Source of the DNA: Bacillus sp. UNC438CL73TsuS30
GTDB lineage: Bacteria; Bacillota; Bacilli; Bacillales; Cytobacillaceae
Length of the DNA stretch: 64,000 bases
Direction: 5' to 3'
Assembly: GCF_000482325.1 (NCBI RefSeq)
Contig: NZ_KI535295.1
Coordinates: 855,060 to 919,059, forward strand
The translations under genes and the position numbers were made by a program. Positions within the stretch are counted from its first letter, which is position 1. Every line of letters begins with the position of its first letter. The notes under the pieces were generated by a model that was given only the letters and a program-made list of their open reading frames with translations, was not told the origin of the DNA and searched no databases. Positions 1 through 8,028 of this stretch are shown here, piece after piece.

Positions 1-348
1 CGAATCATAAAGGGGATTACGCTGGCACACGGTGCTGACTATGATTTTTCTTACAATTATGGCTACCGCCCTGTTGTAAATGATGAAGTTGTTACTAGGG
101 GGATAGAGGAAACTGTTCTTGAGCTGTTCGGGGATAAGGCTCTCGCGCCAATTAAACCGGATATGGGCGGAGAAGATTTTTCCGCTTTCCAGCAAAAAGC
201 GCCGGGAGCGTTTTTCTATATAGGGGCAGGGAATGCTGAAAAAGGAATTATTCATCCCCATCACCATCCACGTTTTACGATCGATGAAGAATCATTGGAA
301 ATGGCGGTTAACATCTTTGTTCATGCCGCATTTAAATTTTTGAATTAA
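1..348 (+). CDS. M20 family amidohydrolase, C-terminal part
   Basis: This is the 3' end of a gene that begins before the window; the frame is open from base 1 to the TAA at 346-348. The visible 115 residues carry the hallmarks of M20D metallo-amidohydrolases (hippurate hydrolase, N-acyl-amino-acid deacylase, YxeP-like). These are the MGGEDFSAF segment, in which the Glu-Asp pair belongs to the catalytic domain, and the C-terminal HPHHHPRFTIDEESL motif with the last metal-ligand His. Such cytosolic enzymes remove acyl groups from amino acids. The exact substrate cannot be read from this fragment. A bidirectional terminator follows directly. Confidence 0.85.
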   Translation, partial: RIIKGITLAHGADYDFSYNYGYRPVVNDEVVTRGIEETVLELFGDKALAPIKPDMGGEDFSAFQQKAPGAFFYIGAGNAEKGIIHPHHHPRFTIDEESLEMAVNIFVHAAFKFLN

Positions 349-350
349 AC

Positions 351-390
351 AAAGGGTCTGCCCCAATCTTATGGGGGAGACCCTTTTTAA
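351..390. terminator. bidirectional intrinsic terminator
   Basis: AAAGGGTCT at 351-359 pairs with AGACCCTTT at 378-386, and an inner CCCC/GGGG extends the stem. A T-run follows on the plus strand and an A-run precedes it. It ends the M20 gene and the convergent dehydrogenase gene. Confidence 0.8.
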
Positions 391-1340
391 TATCCGCGTT
401 TTCGATCCACTATTCCGTGTAAAGTTTGTCCATTTAAATATTTTATTACATTATCAACAAAAAATTGAGTCACACCTTCAATAGTGCTAGGTCCAGACAA
501 ATGCGAAGTGATATAGACATTTGGCATTGAATAAAAACGATGATCCTTTGGCAGTGGCTCTGTTTCAAAAACGTCAAGAATTGCTGCTTTCAGGTGCCCT
601 TCCTCAAGAACAGATTGTAAATCATTTTCAGCGATCAGTGCACCTCTGCCCACATTTACAAGACAGCTATCAGGCTTCATCGCGAGAAGGATCTCACGAT
701 TGATAACATGGTAGGTTTTTTCTGTTAAAGGAAGCGTTAGGACAAGGTAATCAAGATCTTTAACAAAATCCGTCCATTGGTTTGCAGTAAAGTGTTGGTC
801 CACAGTTTCGGCATTCCTCCCGCTAAAACTTAATCCGTGAACCCTCATGTCAAATGCTTTAGCCTTACGGACGGTTTCAGCTCCAATCGATCCCAGTCCA
901 GCTATTCCGATGGTTTTTCTGGCAAGGGAGTCAGAAATAAAGGAATCCCAATTCCGTTCTGTTTGTGCTTGTCTCATTCGCGGAATGTCCTTAACAATAT
1001 GTAGAAGATAGGCAAAAATATATTCAGAAATATATGTGCCAAACTGGTCGACAATTCTGGTAAGGAGGATATCATCAGGGATGGAAGAATCGGCCACTAA
1101 ATCATTCACACCTGCGCCTATCGACTGAAACCAACGGACAGATAAGGCATTTGGTGTACGAAGGAGTTGGGTAGGGAACTTCCAGCCTAAGATAATCTCA
1201 GTACCGGGTAAAAACATTTCTGCTTCCTCGTAAGTTGCTGCTGCCTTCACAGCTTTATAACCATGTCCACGTACGCAGTTCGCATATTCTTCAGCGTGGT
1301 TCGGGTCAAATACTAATATATTCGGTTGTGACGAATTCAT
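387..1340 (-). CDS. D-2-hydroxyacid dehydrogenase (NAD-binding)
   Basis: A cytosolic NAD(P)-dependent oxidoreductase of the D-isomer-specific 2-hydroxyacid dehydrogenase family, interconverting 2-hydroxy acids and 2-oxo acids. The Rossmann motif GLGSIGAETVRKAKAF lies mid-protein. It is followed by the NVGRGALI segment with the catalytic Arg, the DVFETEPLP segment with the Glu, and TSHLSG with the catalytic His. Length, about 317 residues, is normal. An upstream GTG at 1349 is possible, but the ATG at 1340 lies 7-8 bases after an AGGAGTG Shine-Dalgarno site and is preferred. The gene is monocistronic and faces the M20 gene. Substrate unknown; glyoxylate/hydroxypyruvate-type is the usual guess. 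Confidence 0.88.
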   Translation of the reverse strand: MNSSQPNILVFDPNHAEEYANCVRGHGYKAVKAAATYEEAEMFLPGTEIILGWKFPTQLLRTPNALSVRWFQSIGAGVNDLVADSSIPDDILLTRIVDQFGTYISEYIFAYLLHIVKDIPRMRQAQTERNWDSFISDSLARKTIGIAGLGSIGAETVRKAKAFDMRVHGLSFSGRNAETVDQHFTANQWTDFVKDLDYLVLTLPLTEKTYHVINREILLAMKPDSCLVNVGRGALIAENDLQSVLEEGHLKAAILDVFETEPLPKDHRFYSMPNVYITSHLSGPSTIEGVTQFFVDNVIKYLNGQTLHGIVDRKRGY

Positions 1341-1364
1341 AAAAATCACTCCTATACAATCTAT

Positions 1365-1379
1365 CTAATGAGACATTAG
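1365..1379. promoter_or_regulatory. short inverted repeat upstream of dehydrogenase
   Basis: CTAATG-AGA-CATTAG is a perfect 6+3+6 inverted repeat 25 bases upstream of the dehydrogenase start. It could be an operator, but no regulator is adjacent. The rest of the 1341-1670 gap is AT-rich and holds no gene I can support. Confidence 0.3.
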
Positions 1380-1585
1380 CCATAATCAATATAATTAAAG
1401 TTAACAATAGATGTAATAAGAATTCAAGATAAAAAGGTTTCAGGAGTTGCTATATTATTTATAGTTAATATCCACCTTTTAAAGGGATAATTGTCTATAA
1501 AAAACTATTTATGGGAATGTATCCTAGTCTTTTATCCTTAATTTTCACACCCTAATATTTCGGGAATGAAAATAAAACCGCTCTG

Positions 1586-1594
1586 TGTTATGAT
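1586..1594 (+). promoter_or_regulatory. possible extended -10 promoter
   Basis: TGTTATGAT at 1586-1594 matches the extended -10 pattern (TGnTATnAT); no good -35 box is visible. It lies upstream of the preferred MFS start at 1671, and so inside the longer open frame from 1566, which argues against the longer start. Confidence 0.35.
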
Positions 1595-1670
1595 GGCAAT
1601 ATCAAACCGATCGGATGTAAGGTGGATTCCATCTTTGTCATTCAAAGGAAAAAGTGGGAGTGCGATTAGA

Positions 1671-2879
1671 ATGGAAACGTGGAAACGGAATTTATGGGTG
1701 CTTTGGATAGGCTGTTTCTTTACATCGGCAAGCTTTTCGATGGTCATTCCTTTTTTGCCCCTTTTTCTACTGCAAATTGGCGTTCATCAACATACAGAAA
1801 TGTGGTCAGGACTGCTTTTTAGTTCGGCCTTTTTTGCCGGTGCAATCGCTTCTCCTTTCTGGGGGAGGGTAGCAGACCGGTACGGAAGAAAGCCAATGAT
1901 TATTCGGGCCGGATTTGTTCTTTTTGTCATCTATACATTAATGGCCTTCGTAACGAATCCTTATGAGATCTTAGCATTAAGAATAATGCAGGGATTATTG
2001 AGTGGCTTTATTCCTGGCTCAATCGCATTAATTGGGACCAATACACCAAATGAAAAAATTGGGTATGCCCTTTCTTTAATCTCTACCGCTACGGCTTCAG
2101 GGGGGATTCTTGGACCATTACTTGGAGGTGGAATTGCTCATCTCGTCGGAAATCGCTTAGCTTTTGCTAGTGCCGGAATCTTCGTCTTTATTGCCTCATT
2201 TCTTATTATTTTCTGGGTGAAAGAAGAAAACCTTACTCCTAGTAAAGAGAAGGGATCCGTTATAAATGATTTCAAGGTGGCATGGACCAATCGGACGTTA
2301 ATGATGGTTCTTACCTTAACCGTTGTAACAAGCTGTTCGGTCATGACGATTGAACCGGTTCTCCCATTATATATTGTGAAATTAGGGAGCTCTTCTGAAG
2401 ATGCTTCATTACTAGCAGGTATCGTATTTTCCCTTCCGGGGATTGCCAGTGCCCTGTTTGCTCCCTATTGGGGAAGATGGGCGGACAAGGTTGGCTTCCA
2501 AAAAGTGCTTGTCATAGGACTGCTGGGCGGTGGAGTTGGAACATTGGCACAAATCCTATTCGGAGAAATTTGGGGATTTTCAGTCATTCGTTTTGTTTAT
2601 GGTGTGTTTTTCTGTGCCGTATTTCCAGCATTAAATGGGCTTGTCGTAAAATCAACACCAGACGATTTCAGGGGAAGAGCCTTTGGATTAAACCAAACTG
2701 CCAATCAAATTGGCGGGATGGTCGGTCCAATGATTGGCGGTTTTATTGGTGGAATTTTTCCTGTTCAAATTGTATTTGTTGTAACGGGACTATTACTATT
2801 AACAGCTATGGGTATGGCGTATAGAAAAGGGAATATGTTAAACAGTTCAATAAAGAGAAATGCATTGGCAGAAAAATAA
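1671..2879 (+). CDS. MFS multidrug exporter, DHA1 (MdtG-like)
   Basis: A 402-residue, 12-segment membrane protein of the drug:H+ antiporter-1 branch of the major facilitator superfamily. The loop after segment 2 carries the family signature as GRVADRYGRKP. A related motif recurs in the second half (GRWADKVGF), and motif C-like GxLGPLLGG residues appear in segment 5. The likely role is proton-driven efflux of drugs or metabolites. The frame is open from 1566, but the ATG at 1671 has a GGGAG site 10 bases upstream and begins at the usual position for the family, just before the first membrane segment. It appears monocistronic and ends in a terminator. Confidence 0.85.
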   Translation: METWKRNLWVLWIGCFFTSASFSMVIPFLPLFLLQIGVHQHTEMWSGLLFSSAFFAGAIASPFWGRVADRYGRKPMIIRAGFVLFVIYTLMAFVTNPYEILALRIMQGLLSGFIPGSIALIGTNTPNEKIGYALSLISTATASGGILGPLLGGGIAHLVGNRLAFASAGIFVFIASFLIIFWVKEENLTPSKEKGSVINDFKVAWTNRTLMMVLTLTVVTSCSVMTIEPVLPLYIVKLGSSSEDASLLAGIVFSLPGIASALFAPYWGRWADKVGFQKVLVIGLLGGGVGTLAQILFGEIWGFSVIRFVYGVFFCAVFPALNGLVVKSTPDDFRGRAFGLNQTANQIGGMVGPMIGGFIGGIFPVQIVFVVTGLLLLTAMGMAYRKGNMLNSSIKRNALAEK

Positions 2880-2887
2880 ATGAGCTT

Positions 2888-2918
2888 AAAACGTCACAAA
2901 AGAAGTGGCGTTTTTTTG
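2888..2918 (+). terminator. intrinsic terminator
   Basis: ACGTCAC (2891-2897) pairs with GTGGCGT (2905-2911) with one G-U pair, followed by a run of seven T. It closes the MFS gene. Confidence 0.75.
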
Positions 2919-2966
2919 TTCACATTTAAATGAAAGCGCATACATTGATAACAAGGGGGTGATTAT

Positions 2967-3134
2967 ATGTTGTATCCTTATGGGAACGATTATATTAAAT
3001 ATTTAAACGATGAAGATTCCTACGGTATGACTTATGATCAATGGAAGGACAAGAATTCGAAAATGGATTCGGATCATCACCATCAAGCGGGGGAAAGTAA
3101 AGGTCCAATTAAAAAATATTCAAATTTTAAATAA
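2967..3134 (+). CDS. small hydrophilic protein of unknown function
   Basis: A 55-residue ORF with a good AAGGGGG ribosome site 6-7 bases before its ATG and its own terminator 2 bases after the stop codon. The protein is rich in Tyr, Asp, Asn and Lys, starts MLYPYGNDYIKYLND and has a DHHHQ patch near residue 38. No membrane segment, signal peptide or known motif is visible. Compact, charged, Tyr-rich proteins of this size are often spore- or stress-associated in Bacillus, but nothing here proves that. Confidence 0.6.
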   Translation: MLYPYGNDYIKYLNDEDSYGMTYDQWKDKNSKMDSDHHHQAGESKGPIKKYSNFK

Positions 3135-3135
3135 T

Positions 3136-3158
3136 GGCACCGTATTGGTGCTTTTTTT
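3136..3158 (+). terminator. intrinsic terminator
   Basis: GGCACC at 3136-3141 and GGTGC at 3147-3151 form a short stem followed by seven T. It closes the small ORF. Confidence 0.8.
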
Positions 3159-3170
3159 ATGTCACAGCGA

Positions 3171-3198
3171 TTGACAATTTTTTTTAAAAGAGTATAGT
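3171..3198 (+). promoter_or_regulatory. sigma-A promoter of the marR-MFS operon
   Basis: A consensus -35 TTGACA at 3171-3176 and a -10 TATAGT at 3193-3198 are separated by 16 bases. The operator palindrome begins 7 bases after the -10. Confidence 0.8.
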
Positions 3199-3204
3199 GT
3201 TTAA

Positions 3205-3223
3205 TAGTTACCTTAGGTAACTA
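3205..3223. promoter_or_regulatory. MarR-type operator palindrome
   Basis: TAGTTACC-TTA-GGTAACTA is a perfect 8+3+8 inverted repeat placed at the expected transcription start between the -10 box and the marR ribosome site. MarR proteins bind palindromes of this size, and the position fits autorepression of the marR-MFS operon. That this MarR is the ligand is inferred from adjacency. Confidence 0.75.
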
Positions 3224-3251
3224 ATTTTGCGAGGAATGTGGTGTTTTCAAA

Positions 3252-3680
3252 ATGCAAGGTTTTTTCCAACAATATTTAAGAGTATATCGTCCTCTTATAA
3301 GCAAATTAAATGAGACACTTGGAGAATTTGAGCTATCGTATTCCTTGTGGCAAGTTATTTGGTATATATACAAAAATCAGCAGTCAACGCTCGTGGATAT
3401 TTCCAATTATTATAATGTGGAAAAGCCTACGGTCACAAGGGCTGTTAAACGATTAGAGGAGAAGCTCATCATAAAAGTCATCCCAGGAAAAGATAAGCGG
3501 GAGAAAGTGATCCAACTCACAGATTTAGGGGAAGACCTTTACCAGATTATAAGACAGAAAATAACCGAGCTCGAGTACAGTGTCATGAGCGGGATTTCGA
3601 AAGAGGAACAAAGTGCCGCATTTCAATTACTCCCAAAATTAAGGAAAAACATTCTTAAAGAAGGTAGAAAAGATGAATAA
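3252..3680 (+). CDS. MarR family transcriptional regulator
   Basis: A 142-residue winged-helix regulator. The core (roughly residues 30-100) has the helix-turn-helix STLVDISNYYNVEKPTVTRA and the wing segment PGKDKREKVIQLTDLG with the conserved Asp-Lys-Arg. Terminal helices would form the dimer interface. The gene overlaps the downstream MFS gene by 8 bases, so the two are cotranscribed and probably coupled in translation. The perfect palindrome over the start site suggests it represses its own operon until a toxic ligand binds. The ribosome site is weak (GGTG about 9 bases upstream), in keeping with low regulator levels. Confidence 0.9.
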   Translation: MQGFFQQYLRVYRPLISKLNETLGEFELSYSLWQVIWYIYKNQQSTLVDISNYYNVEKPTVTRAVKRLEEKLIIKVIPGKDKREKVIQLTDLGEDLYQIIRQKITELEYSVMSGISKEEQSAAFQLLPKLRKNILKEGRKDE

Positions 3681-4872
3681 ACCAAAATTATGGACAAAGG
3701 ATTTTTTAATTGTCTCAACAGCAAACTTTTTTCTTTACTTTACATTTTATTTATTAATGGTAACCATCACCATATTCGCTTCAGAGAAATTTCATGCATC
3801 TCCAAGTCAAGCAGGGCTTGCTTCTGGAATATTTGTAGTAGGCACATTGATTGCACGATTATTTTCCGGAAGATCAATCGACCGTGTCGGCTGGAAAAAG
3901 ATGTTATACATTGGCTTTATCTTATTCTTACTTACCACATTATTATATTTTGCAGTAAACAGTCTTACTTTTCTTCTTGTGAATCGTTTCTTGAATGGCG
4001 CCGCAATGGGGGTTGCTTCCACAGCAACGGGAACGATCGTTGCGAAAATTATCCCAAATGCAAGACGTGGCGAAGGCACTGGTTATTATGCATTAAGTGT
4101 AACGCTTGCTGCAGCGATTGGGCCTTTCTTAGGGATGTTCCTTATGCAGCATTCAAGTTTTAATATGAATTTTATTGTTTGTCTTATTTTTCTAGTCATG
4201 AGTTTTGTTGCGATATTCTTTTTAAATGTTCCAAAAGTCGAACTATCGCAGGAACAATTGGCAAAAATGAAGGGGTTCTCGATTCATCAATTCTTTGAAG
4301 TAAAAGCCATACCGATTTCGATTATCGGTGCATTGGTGGGATTTGGGTACTCAAGTATCCTTACATTCTTAACTTCCTTTGCAAAAGAAATCAATTTAGT
4401 AGATGTCGGAAGTTTCTTCTTTATTGTTTACGCTGTTTTCACTCTGATTTCAAGACCATTTACCGGCAAATGGTTTGATCAAAAAGGTGAAAACTTTGTG
4501 ATGTATCCATCCTTTTTATTCTTCGCAGTTGCTTTGATCCTGCTTAGCCAGGTTCATCAAGGGATAATGCTATTAGTTGTTGGTGCCTTAGTCGGTCTTG
4601 GATATGCAACATTCTCGTCAAGTGCCCAAGCGATTTCCATCAAAGTATCGCCAAAAAATCGGATGGGGCTGGCAACTTCGACCTTTTTCATTTTTGTTGA
4701 TGGCGGAGTTGGGATTGGGCCATTCATCCTCGGCTTTTTCGTTCCTTTAATTGGCTACCGGGGGCTGTATTTTAGTGTCGGGATTGTTGTTTTTGCTTGT
4801 ATCTTCTTATATTATTTCTTACATGGCAGAAAAAATCGTCCGAGAAGAAGTGAACTTGTTGAACTACATTAA
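3673..4872 (+). CDS. MFS transporter, drug-efflux type
   Basis: A 399-residue, 12-segment MFS protein. The cytoplasmic loop signature GRSIDRVGWKKM follows segment 2, and segment 5 holds the antiporter-type GPFLGMF residues. Its N terminus and overall pattern resemble Bacillus YwoG/YfkL-type exporters. It overlaps marR by 8 bases, so expression should follow MarR derepression. The inferred role is efflux of a compound sensed by the MarR protein; the ligand is unknown. About 50 bases after the stop is a hairpin that mainly serves the opposite strand. Confidence 0.87.
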   Translation: MNKPKLWTKDFLIVSTANFFLYFTFYLLMVTITIFASEKFHASPSQAGLASGIFVVGTLIARLFSGRSIDRVGWKKMLYIGFILFLLTTLLYFAVNSLTFLLVNRFLNGAAMGVASTATGTIVAKIIPNARRGEGTGYYALSVTLAAAIGPFLGMFLMQHSSFNMNFIVCLIFLVMSFVAIFFLNVPKVELSQEQLAKMKGFSIHQFFEVKAIPISIIGALVGFGYSSILTFLTSFAKEINLVDVGSFFFIVYAVFTLISRPFTGKWFDQKGENFVMYPSFLFFAVALILLSQVHQGIMLLVVGALVGLGYATFSSSAQAISIKVSPKNRMGLATSTFFIFVDGGVGIGPFILGFFVPLIGYRGLYFSVGIVVFACIFLYYFLHGRKNRPRRSELVELH

Positions 4873-4925
4873 TTAATTTTTTTCAGTTCTGTATGAAATG
4901 GTTATGATACATCCTTCCAGCAGTA

Positions 4926-4965
4926 AAAAAGGGTAAAAAAAGTACGCAGGATTATCTTGCGTACT
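4926..4965 (-). terminator. intrinsic terminator (minus strand)
   Basis: AGTACGCA (4941-4948) pairs perfectly with TGCGTACT (4958-4965). Read on the minus strand the stem is followed by a long T-run (the plus-strand A-runs at 4926-4940). It ends the YqhV-like gene and may also stop transcripts from the MFS gene. Confidence 0.8.
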
Positions 4966-4968
4966 GTT

Positions 4969-5244
4969 TTAGCCTTTCATTGCTCCGATTAAAATAAAAC
5001 AAACCCCTAGGAGTATCCATGCAATTTTATAAAGCGAAATATTTCCAACCATTCCTAAAACGCCAATGGTGGTGGTAAGAATTAAGATAATGGGTCCCAC
5101 AAGTGCAAGAGAACTATTCACCATTAAGGCTTTTTCAACGGAGTTAAATCTGATCATTAAAATGGCGGCAAATATTTCGATGCTGCCTGAAAGAACTCTT
5201 AATAATGCCATTCCTAATACGGCTTTTTCAAGAAAAATAAACAT
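4969..5244 (-). CDS. YqhV-like membrane protein (DUF2619)
   Basis: A 91-residue protein with three hydrophobic segments that resembles the YqhV family of spore formers, with conserved LRVLSGSIEIFAAILM and VNSSLALVGPIILI stretches. The longer open frame starts at 5298. The ATG at 5244 follows a GGGAGG ribosome site by about 6 bases and begins at the family's usual N terminus. Function is unknown. In B. subtilis yqhV lies next to spoIIIA, which is not present here, so this is a separately located copy. Confidence 0.75.
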   Translation of the reverse strand: MFIFLEKAVLGMALLRVLSGSIEIFAAILMIRFNSVEKALMVNSSLALVGPIILILTTTIGVLGMVGNISLYKIAWILLGVCFILIGAMKG

Positions 5245-5362
5245 TTTTGCCTCCCGAAGAAAAAATATATCTAAAAAAGTATATGTTGTATTCTTCAAAA
5301 GAAGGACAGGTCAAAAAAATGTTTTGAAGTTTAAAGGAAAAATGGCTGGGTGCAGCCGTATT

Positions 5363-6127
5363 TTAAATCAACTTAAATCCGCTAAATAAGATAATCAATG
5401 CCATGATCGTCCGTAATGGTTTGGCAGGGAATTTTGAGGATAAGGTGCTACCTAAAAGGACTCCTGGAATGGAACCAAGCAAAAGATTAACCATCAATGA
5501 ATAATCAACATTCCCAATCCCTGCATGCATTAGGCCAGCGGCAGTGACCAATAAAAAAGCGTGAGCAATATCCGTTCCAACTAATTCAGAAGGAGTCATT
5601 TTATACAAATATAGCATCGCCAAGGCAAATAATGAGCCCGACCCAATCGAAGTTAGCCCGACAATAAAACCCAGTATTGCTCCGATTGTAATGGTCAAAG
5701 CACGTTTTTCCTCCAAGGGTTTTATTTGAAAGGGATTCCAATTGAATTTTTCCTTGATAAAGGTTTTAATCAGGGTGGTCAAAGCAACCAATATTAACAC
5801 ATAGCCCAAAGCATGTTTAATAACAAGTTCTTGATTATGAAAAAAGGCATCGAAAAGATGAAGAGTCCCTACAGCAATGATTGTACTTGGAATACTGCCA
5901 ATTGCGAGGTATTTCACAAGTCTAAAGTTAATCGTCTTTTGCCGCCAATGTTGAACAGATCCGAAGAATTTTGTTATAGAATTATAGGCAAGGTCCGTTC
6001 CGACTGCAATTGCTGGATTAATCCCTAATAAAACCAGGATTGGTGTGAGTAATGCAGCGCCGCCTACCCCTGTAAGTCCGACCAAAATGCCAATAAAAAG
6101 CCCCATCACTATAATGCCGATACTCAT
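5363..6127 (-). CDS. TSUP family permease (TauE/SafE, sulfite or sulfate type)
   Basis: A 254-residue inner-membrane protein with about eight hydrophobic segments, built from the two repeated halves typical of the TSUP family. The first half has GLTGVGGAALLTPILVLLG with the following VGTDLAYNSITK. The second half has GLTSIGSGSLF and ELVGTDIAHAF. Members move sulfite, sulfonates, sulfate or related anions. A cluster for sulfate activation, reduction and sulfolactate synthesis starts 1.9 kb away on the other strand, so a sulfur oxyanion is the best guess. The start ATG has only a weak GAGTG ribosome site. Confidence 0.82.
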   Translation of the reverse strand: MSIGIIVMGLFIGILVGLTGVGGAALLTPILVLLGINPAIAVGTDLAYNSITKFFGSVQHWRQKTINFRLVKYLAIGSIPSTIIAVGTLHLFDAFFHNQELVIKHALGYVLILVALTTLIKTFIKEKFNWNPFQIKPLEEKRALTITIGAILGFIVGLTSIGSGSLFALAMLYLYKMTPSELVGTDIAHAFLLVTAAGLMHAGIGNVDYSLMVNLLLGSIPGVLLGSTLSSKFPAKPLRTIMALIILFSGFKLI

Positions 6128-6210
6128 AAGGCAAACACTCCAAATTATTTAAATCTATTATTTATCCCTAAATTATGAAGTGGATAAATGCCTTGTTACA
6201 AACCTTTGTT

Positions 6211-6258
6211 GTTAAAAATAAAAAGGGGCTTAATCTAGTATGAACCAGGTTAAGCCCC
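6211..6258 (-). terminator. intrinsic terminator (minus strand)
   Basis: GGGGCTTAA (6225-6233) pairs perfectly with TTAAGCCCC (6250-6258). On the minus strand a T-rich tract follows. It lies just after the stop of the 93-residue gene and separates it from the TSUP gene. Confidence 0.82.
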
Positions 6259-6272
6259 ATAAGTAAATAGGT

Positions 6273-6554
6273 TTATTTTTGTTCTTCCTCGTTTAACTTA
6301 ATTTTTTTACAACCAACATACAGGCATGAGAAAATGTCTAAGCCATGCTTTGCTTTTACCAATCCTTTTAAATAAGGAGTAACTAAATCCTTAAAGTCCG
6401 CGGCAACTCCTTCTTCTTCCAAGATTCCATATACATAGAGCTTTTTTTCGTCAAAGAGAAAGGCCACATTTCCAACGGCTTTATTAGCGGAATCAACCAC
6501 ATTTAATACTTGAAATTGGGGTGTAATTACTTCAGGTGAAAAATAAATTTGCAA
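6273..6554 (-). CDS. conserved-looking hypothetical protein
   Basis: A 93-residue soluble protein with an N-terminal alternating hydrophobic (beta-rich) half and a LFDEKKLYVYGILEEEG hairpin-like stretch. The C-terminal half is helical, with a FSCLYVGCKKI segment bearing two Cys five residues apart. The only plausible start is TTG at 6554, preceded by GGGATGGG. I do not recognise the family. Its own terminator and the MFS gene upstream on the same strand (60-base gap) suggest it may be read from the MFS promoter. No function is assigned. Confidence 0.55.
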   Translation of the reverse strand: MQIYFSPEVITPQFQVLNVVDSANKAVGNVAFLFDEKKLYVYGILEEEGVAADFKDLVTPYLKGLVKAKHGLDIFSCLYVGCKKIKLNEEEQK

Positions 6555-6612
6555 TTAAATCCCATCCCTTTTTTAATCGTTTAGCTCCAGCGCTGTGGAA
6601 GGCACTTTCGCT

Positions 6613-7857
6613 TTAAGTAAATTGTAATTTTTCAAACAATGTGTCGCTTTCTTTTGATGGTTCTTTCTTTGCTACATGAATTAACAACATGCAAAGAAAT
6701 GCACAGATTAAGGTTAATCCGGCGGTGATTAGAAACATTCCTGTACGGGACCAAGCCATTAACGTACTAAAAATCGGTGGGCCAATTGCAACACCTAAAA
6801 ATCTGACGGAACCATATAAGGATGTGACAAAGCCTCTCCGGTCAGACGGAACCGCCCCAGTTATAAAGCTGTTAATACAAGGGAGTACTAGTCCTGTCCC
6901 AATACTGCTGATCACTAAAACAGCAAAGAATGGAATTAGTTTTTTAAAAAAAATCAGCGATGCGAAAGAAGAAGTCATTAACAAAAGTCCTAAGATAATC
7001 AACGTTTTCATTAATTTCATTTTTTTTCCTATTTTACTGCCTGTTATGTAAGAAGTAATCGTCATGAATAAAAGTGGGATTGCGAGAATTCCTCCTTTTA
7101 AGACACCATCGATGTGATGATCTTTTTCAAGAATATCAGAAATGTAAAATAAAATTCCAAATAAGGTAAATAAGCAAACTGCTCCAGTTAAATAGGTAGC
7201 AAACAGCCAGCGTCCCTCTGTCCTAAATACAGAAATAAGCCCTTTTACATACTTGCCAAGAGAAGGAGGCTCTTTTTCCTTTTTCTTTTCTTTAATAAAA
7301 AATATGGTCAAAAGGACAGATATGAGACAAAAAACCGGAAAGGCAAAAAATGCTGCGTACCAAAAGAGAAGAGCTAAGAGAGAACCTATGATTGGACTAA
7401 TGACCTTTCCAAAACCATTCGAGGCTTCTACTAGTCCAAGCACTTTGCTTTGTTCGCTGCCTTTAAACAAATCCCCTGTTAAGGCCATTGCAATTGGAGC
7501 AGTTCCGGCTGCACCGATTCCCTGCATGATTCTTCCCGCCATAATCCAGAGATAAGCATTTGAAAACCAAGCTGCGGCTGCGCCCGCAAGTAACCCTCCA
7601 CTTCCATATAAAATAAGTGCAGGTATAATGATTGCTTTTCGCGAAAACCGATCTGATAAATAGCCAAGAACAGGAATAGAGATGGCCGCAGCAATCGAAA
7701 AAGCAGAAATAATTAAACTAACTTTAAATTGTGAAATATCGAGAACTGACCTCATTTTTGGAAGAATTGGAATCAACATCGAATTACCCAAAACCAAGAT
7801 TAGCGGAATTGAACCTATTGCAAATATTGTCATGCCTTTATTTTTTTTTTTAGGCAA
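6613..7857 (-). CDS. MFS transporter, DHA1 family
   Basis: A 414-residue, 12-segment MFS protein with the signature loop [12 protein letters not shown] after segment 2 and [14 protein letters not shown] in segment 4. This pattern is typical of drug or metabolite exporters. The start is TTG at 7857 with AGGGGTG about 10 bases upstream. The next ATG (7833) lacks a usable ribosome site. Immediately after the start the coding strand has 11 consecutive A (plus-strand T-run 7841-7851), giving the KKK of MPKKKNKG. Slippage there would switch the frame. The gene lies divergent from the sulfolactate/sulfur operon and shares its 170-base upstream region. Confidence 0.82.
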   Translation of the reverse strand: MPKKKNKGMTIFAIGSIPLILVLGNSMLIPILPKMRSVLDISQFKVSLIISAFSIAAAISIPVLGYLSDRFSRKAIIIPALILYGSGGLLAGAAAAWFSNAYLWIMAGRIMQGIGAAGTAPIAMALTGDLFKGSEQSKVLGLVEASNGFGKVISPIIGSLLALLFWYAAFFAFPVFCLISVLLTIFFIKEKKKEKEPPSLGKYVKGLISVFRTEGRWLFATYLTGAVCLFTLFGILFYISDILEKDHHIDGVLKGGILAIPLLFMTITSYITGSKIGKKMKLMKTLIILGLLLMTSSFASLIFFKKLIPFFAVLVISSIGTGLVLPCINSFITGAVPSDRRGFVTSLYGSVRFLGVAIGPPIFSTLMAWSRTGMFLITAGLTLICAFLCMLLIHVAKKEPSKESDTLFEKLQFT

Positions 7858-8028
7858 TGGATGTACACCCCTAACTATTAGATTGAAGCCTTTTTTTATT
7901 GTTTGAAAGGAGACGTATGTTTATTCAGATGGCAAATGCCTATATTTCGAGGGAATCAGCCCATTATTTACACATTCACCCATTTAGTGAATAATCTATC
8001 CTAGAAAAAAAGAGGAGGCGTTTTCCCT

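Noticed and set aside
2468..2824. Alternative-frame ORFs inside the MFS genes (also 3690-4163 and 47442-47748)
   Set aside because: They are shadows of transmembrane coding sequence, rich in Trp, Cys and Arg, with no ribosome sites.
6575..6610. Short repeat-like sequence (AGCTCCAGCGCTGTGG...) between two minus-strand genes
   Set aside because: Resembles a degenerate dispersed hairpin, but there is a single copy in the window, so no repeat call is supported.
7858..8028. Riboswitch (S-box or T-box) upstream of the sulfur operon
   Set aside because: No S-box conserved stems or T-box AGGGTGG sequence are visible; only weak pairing.
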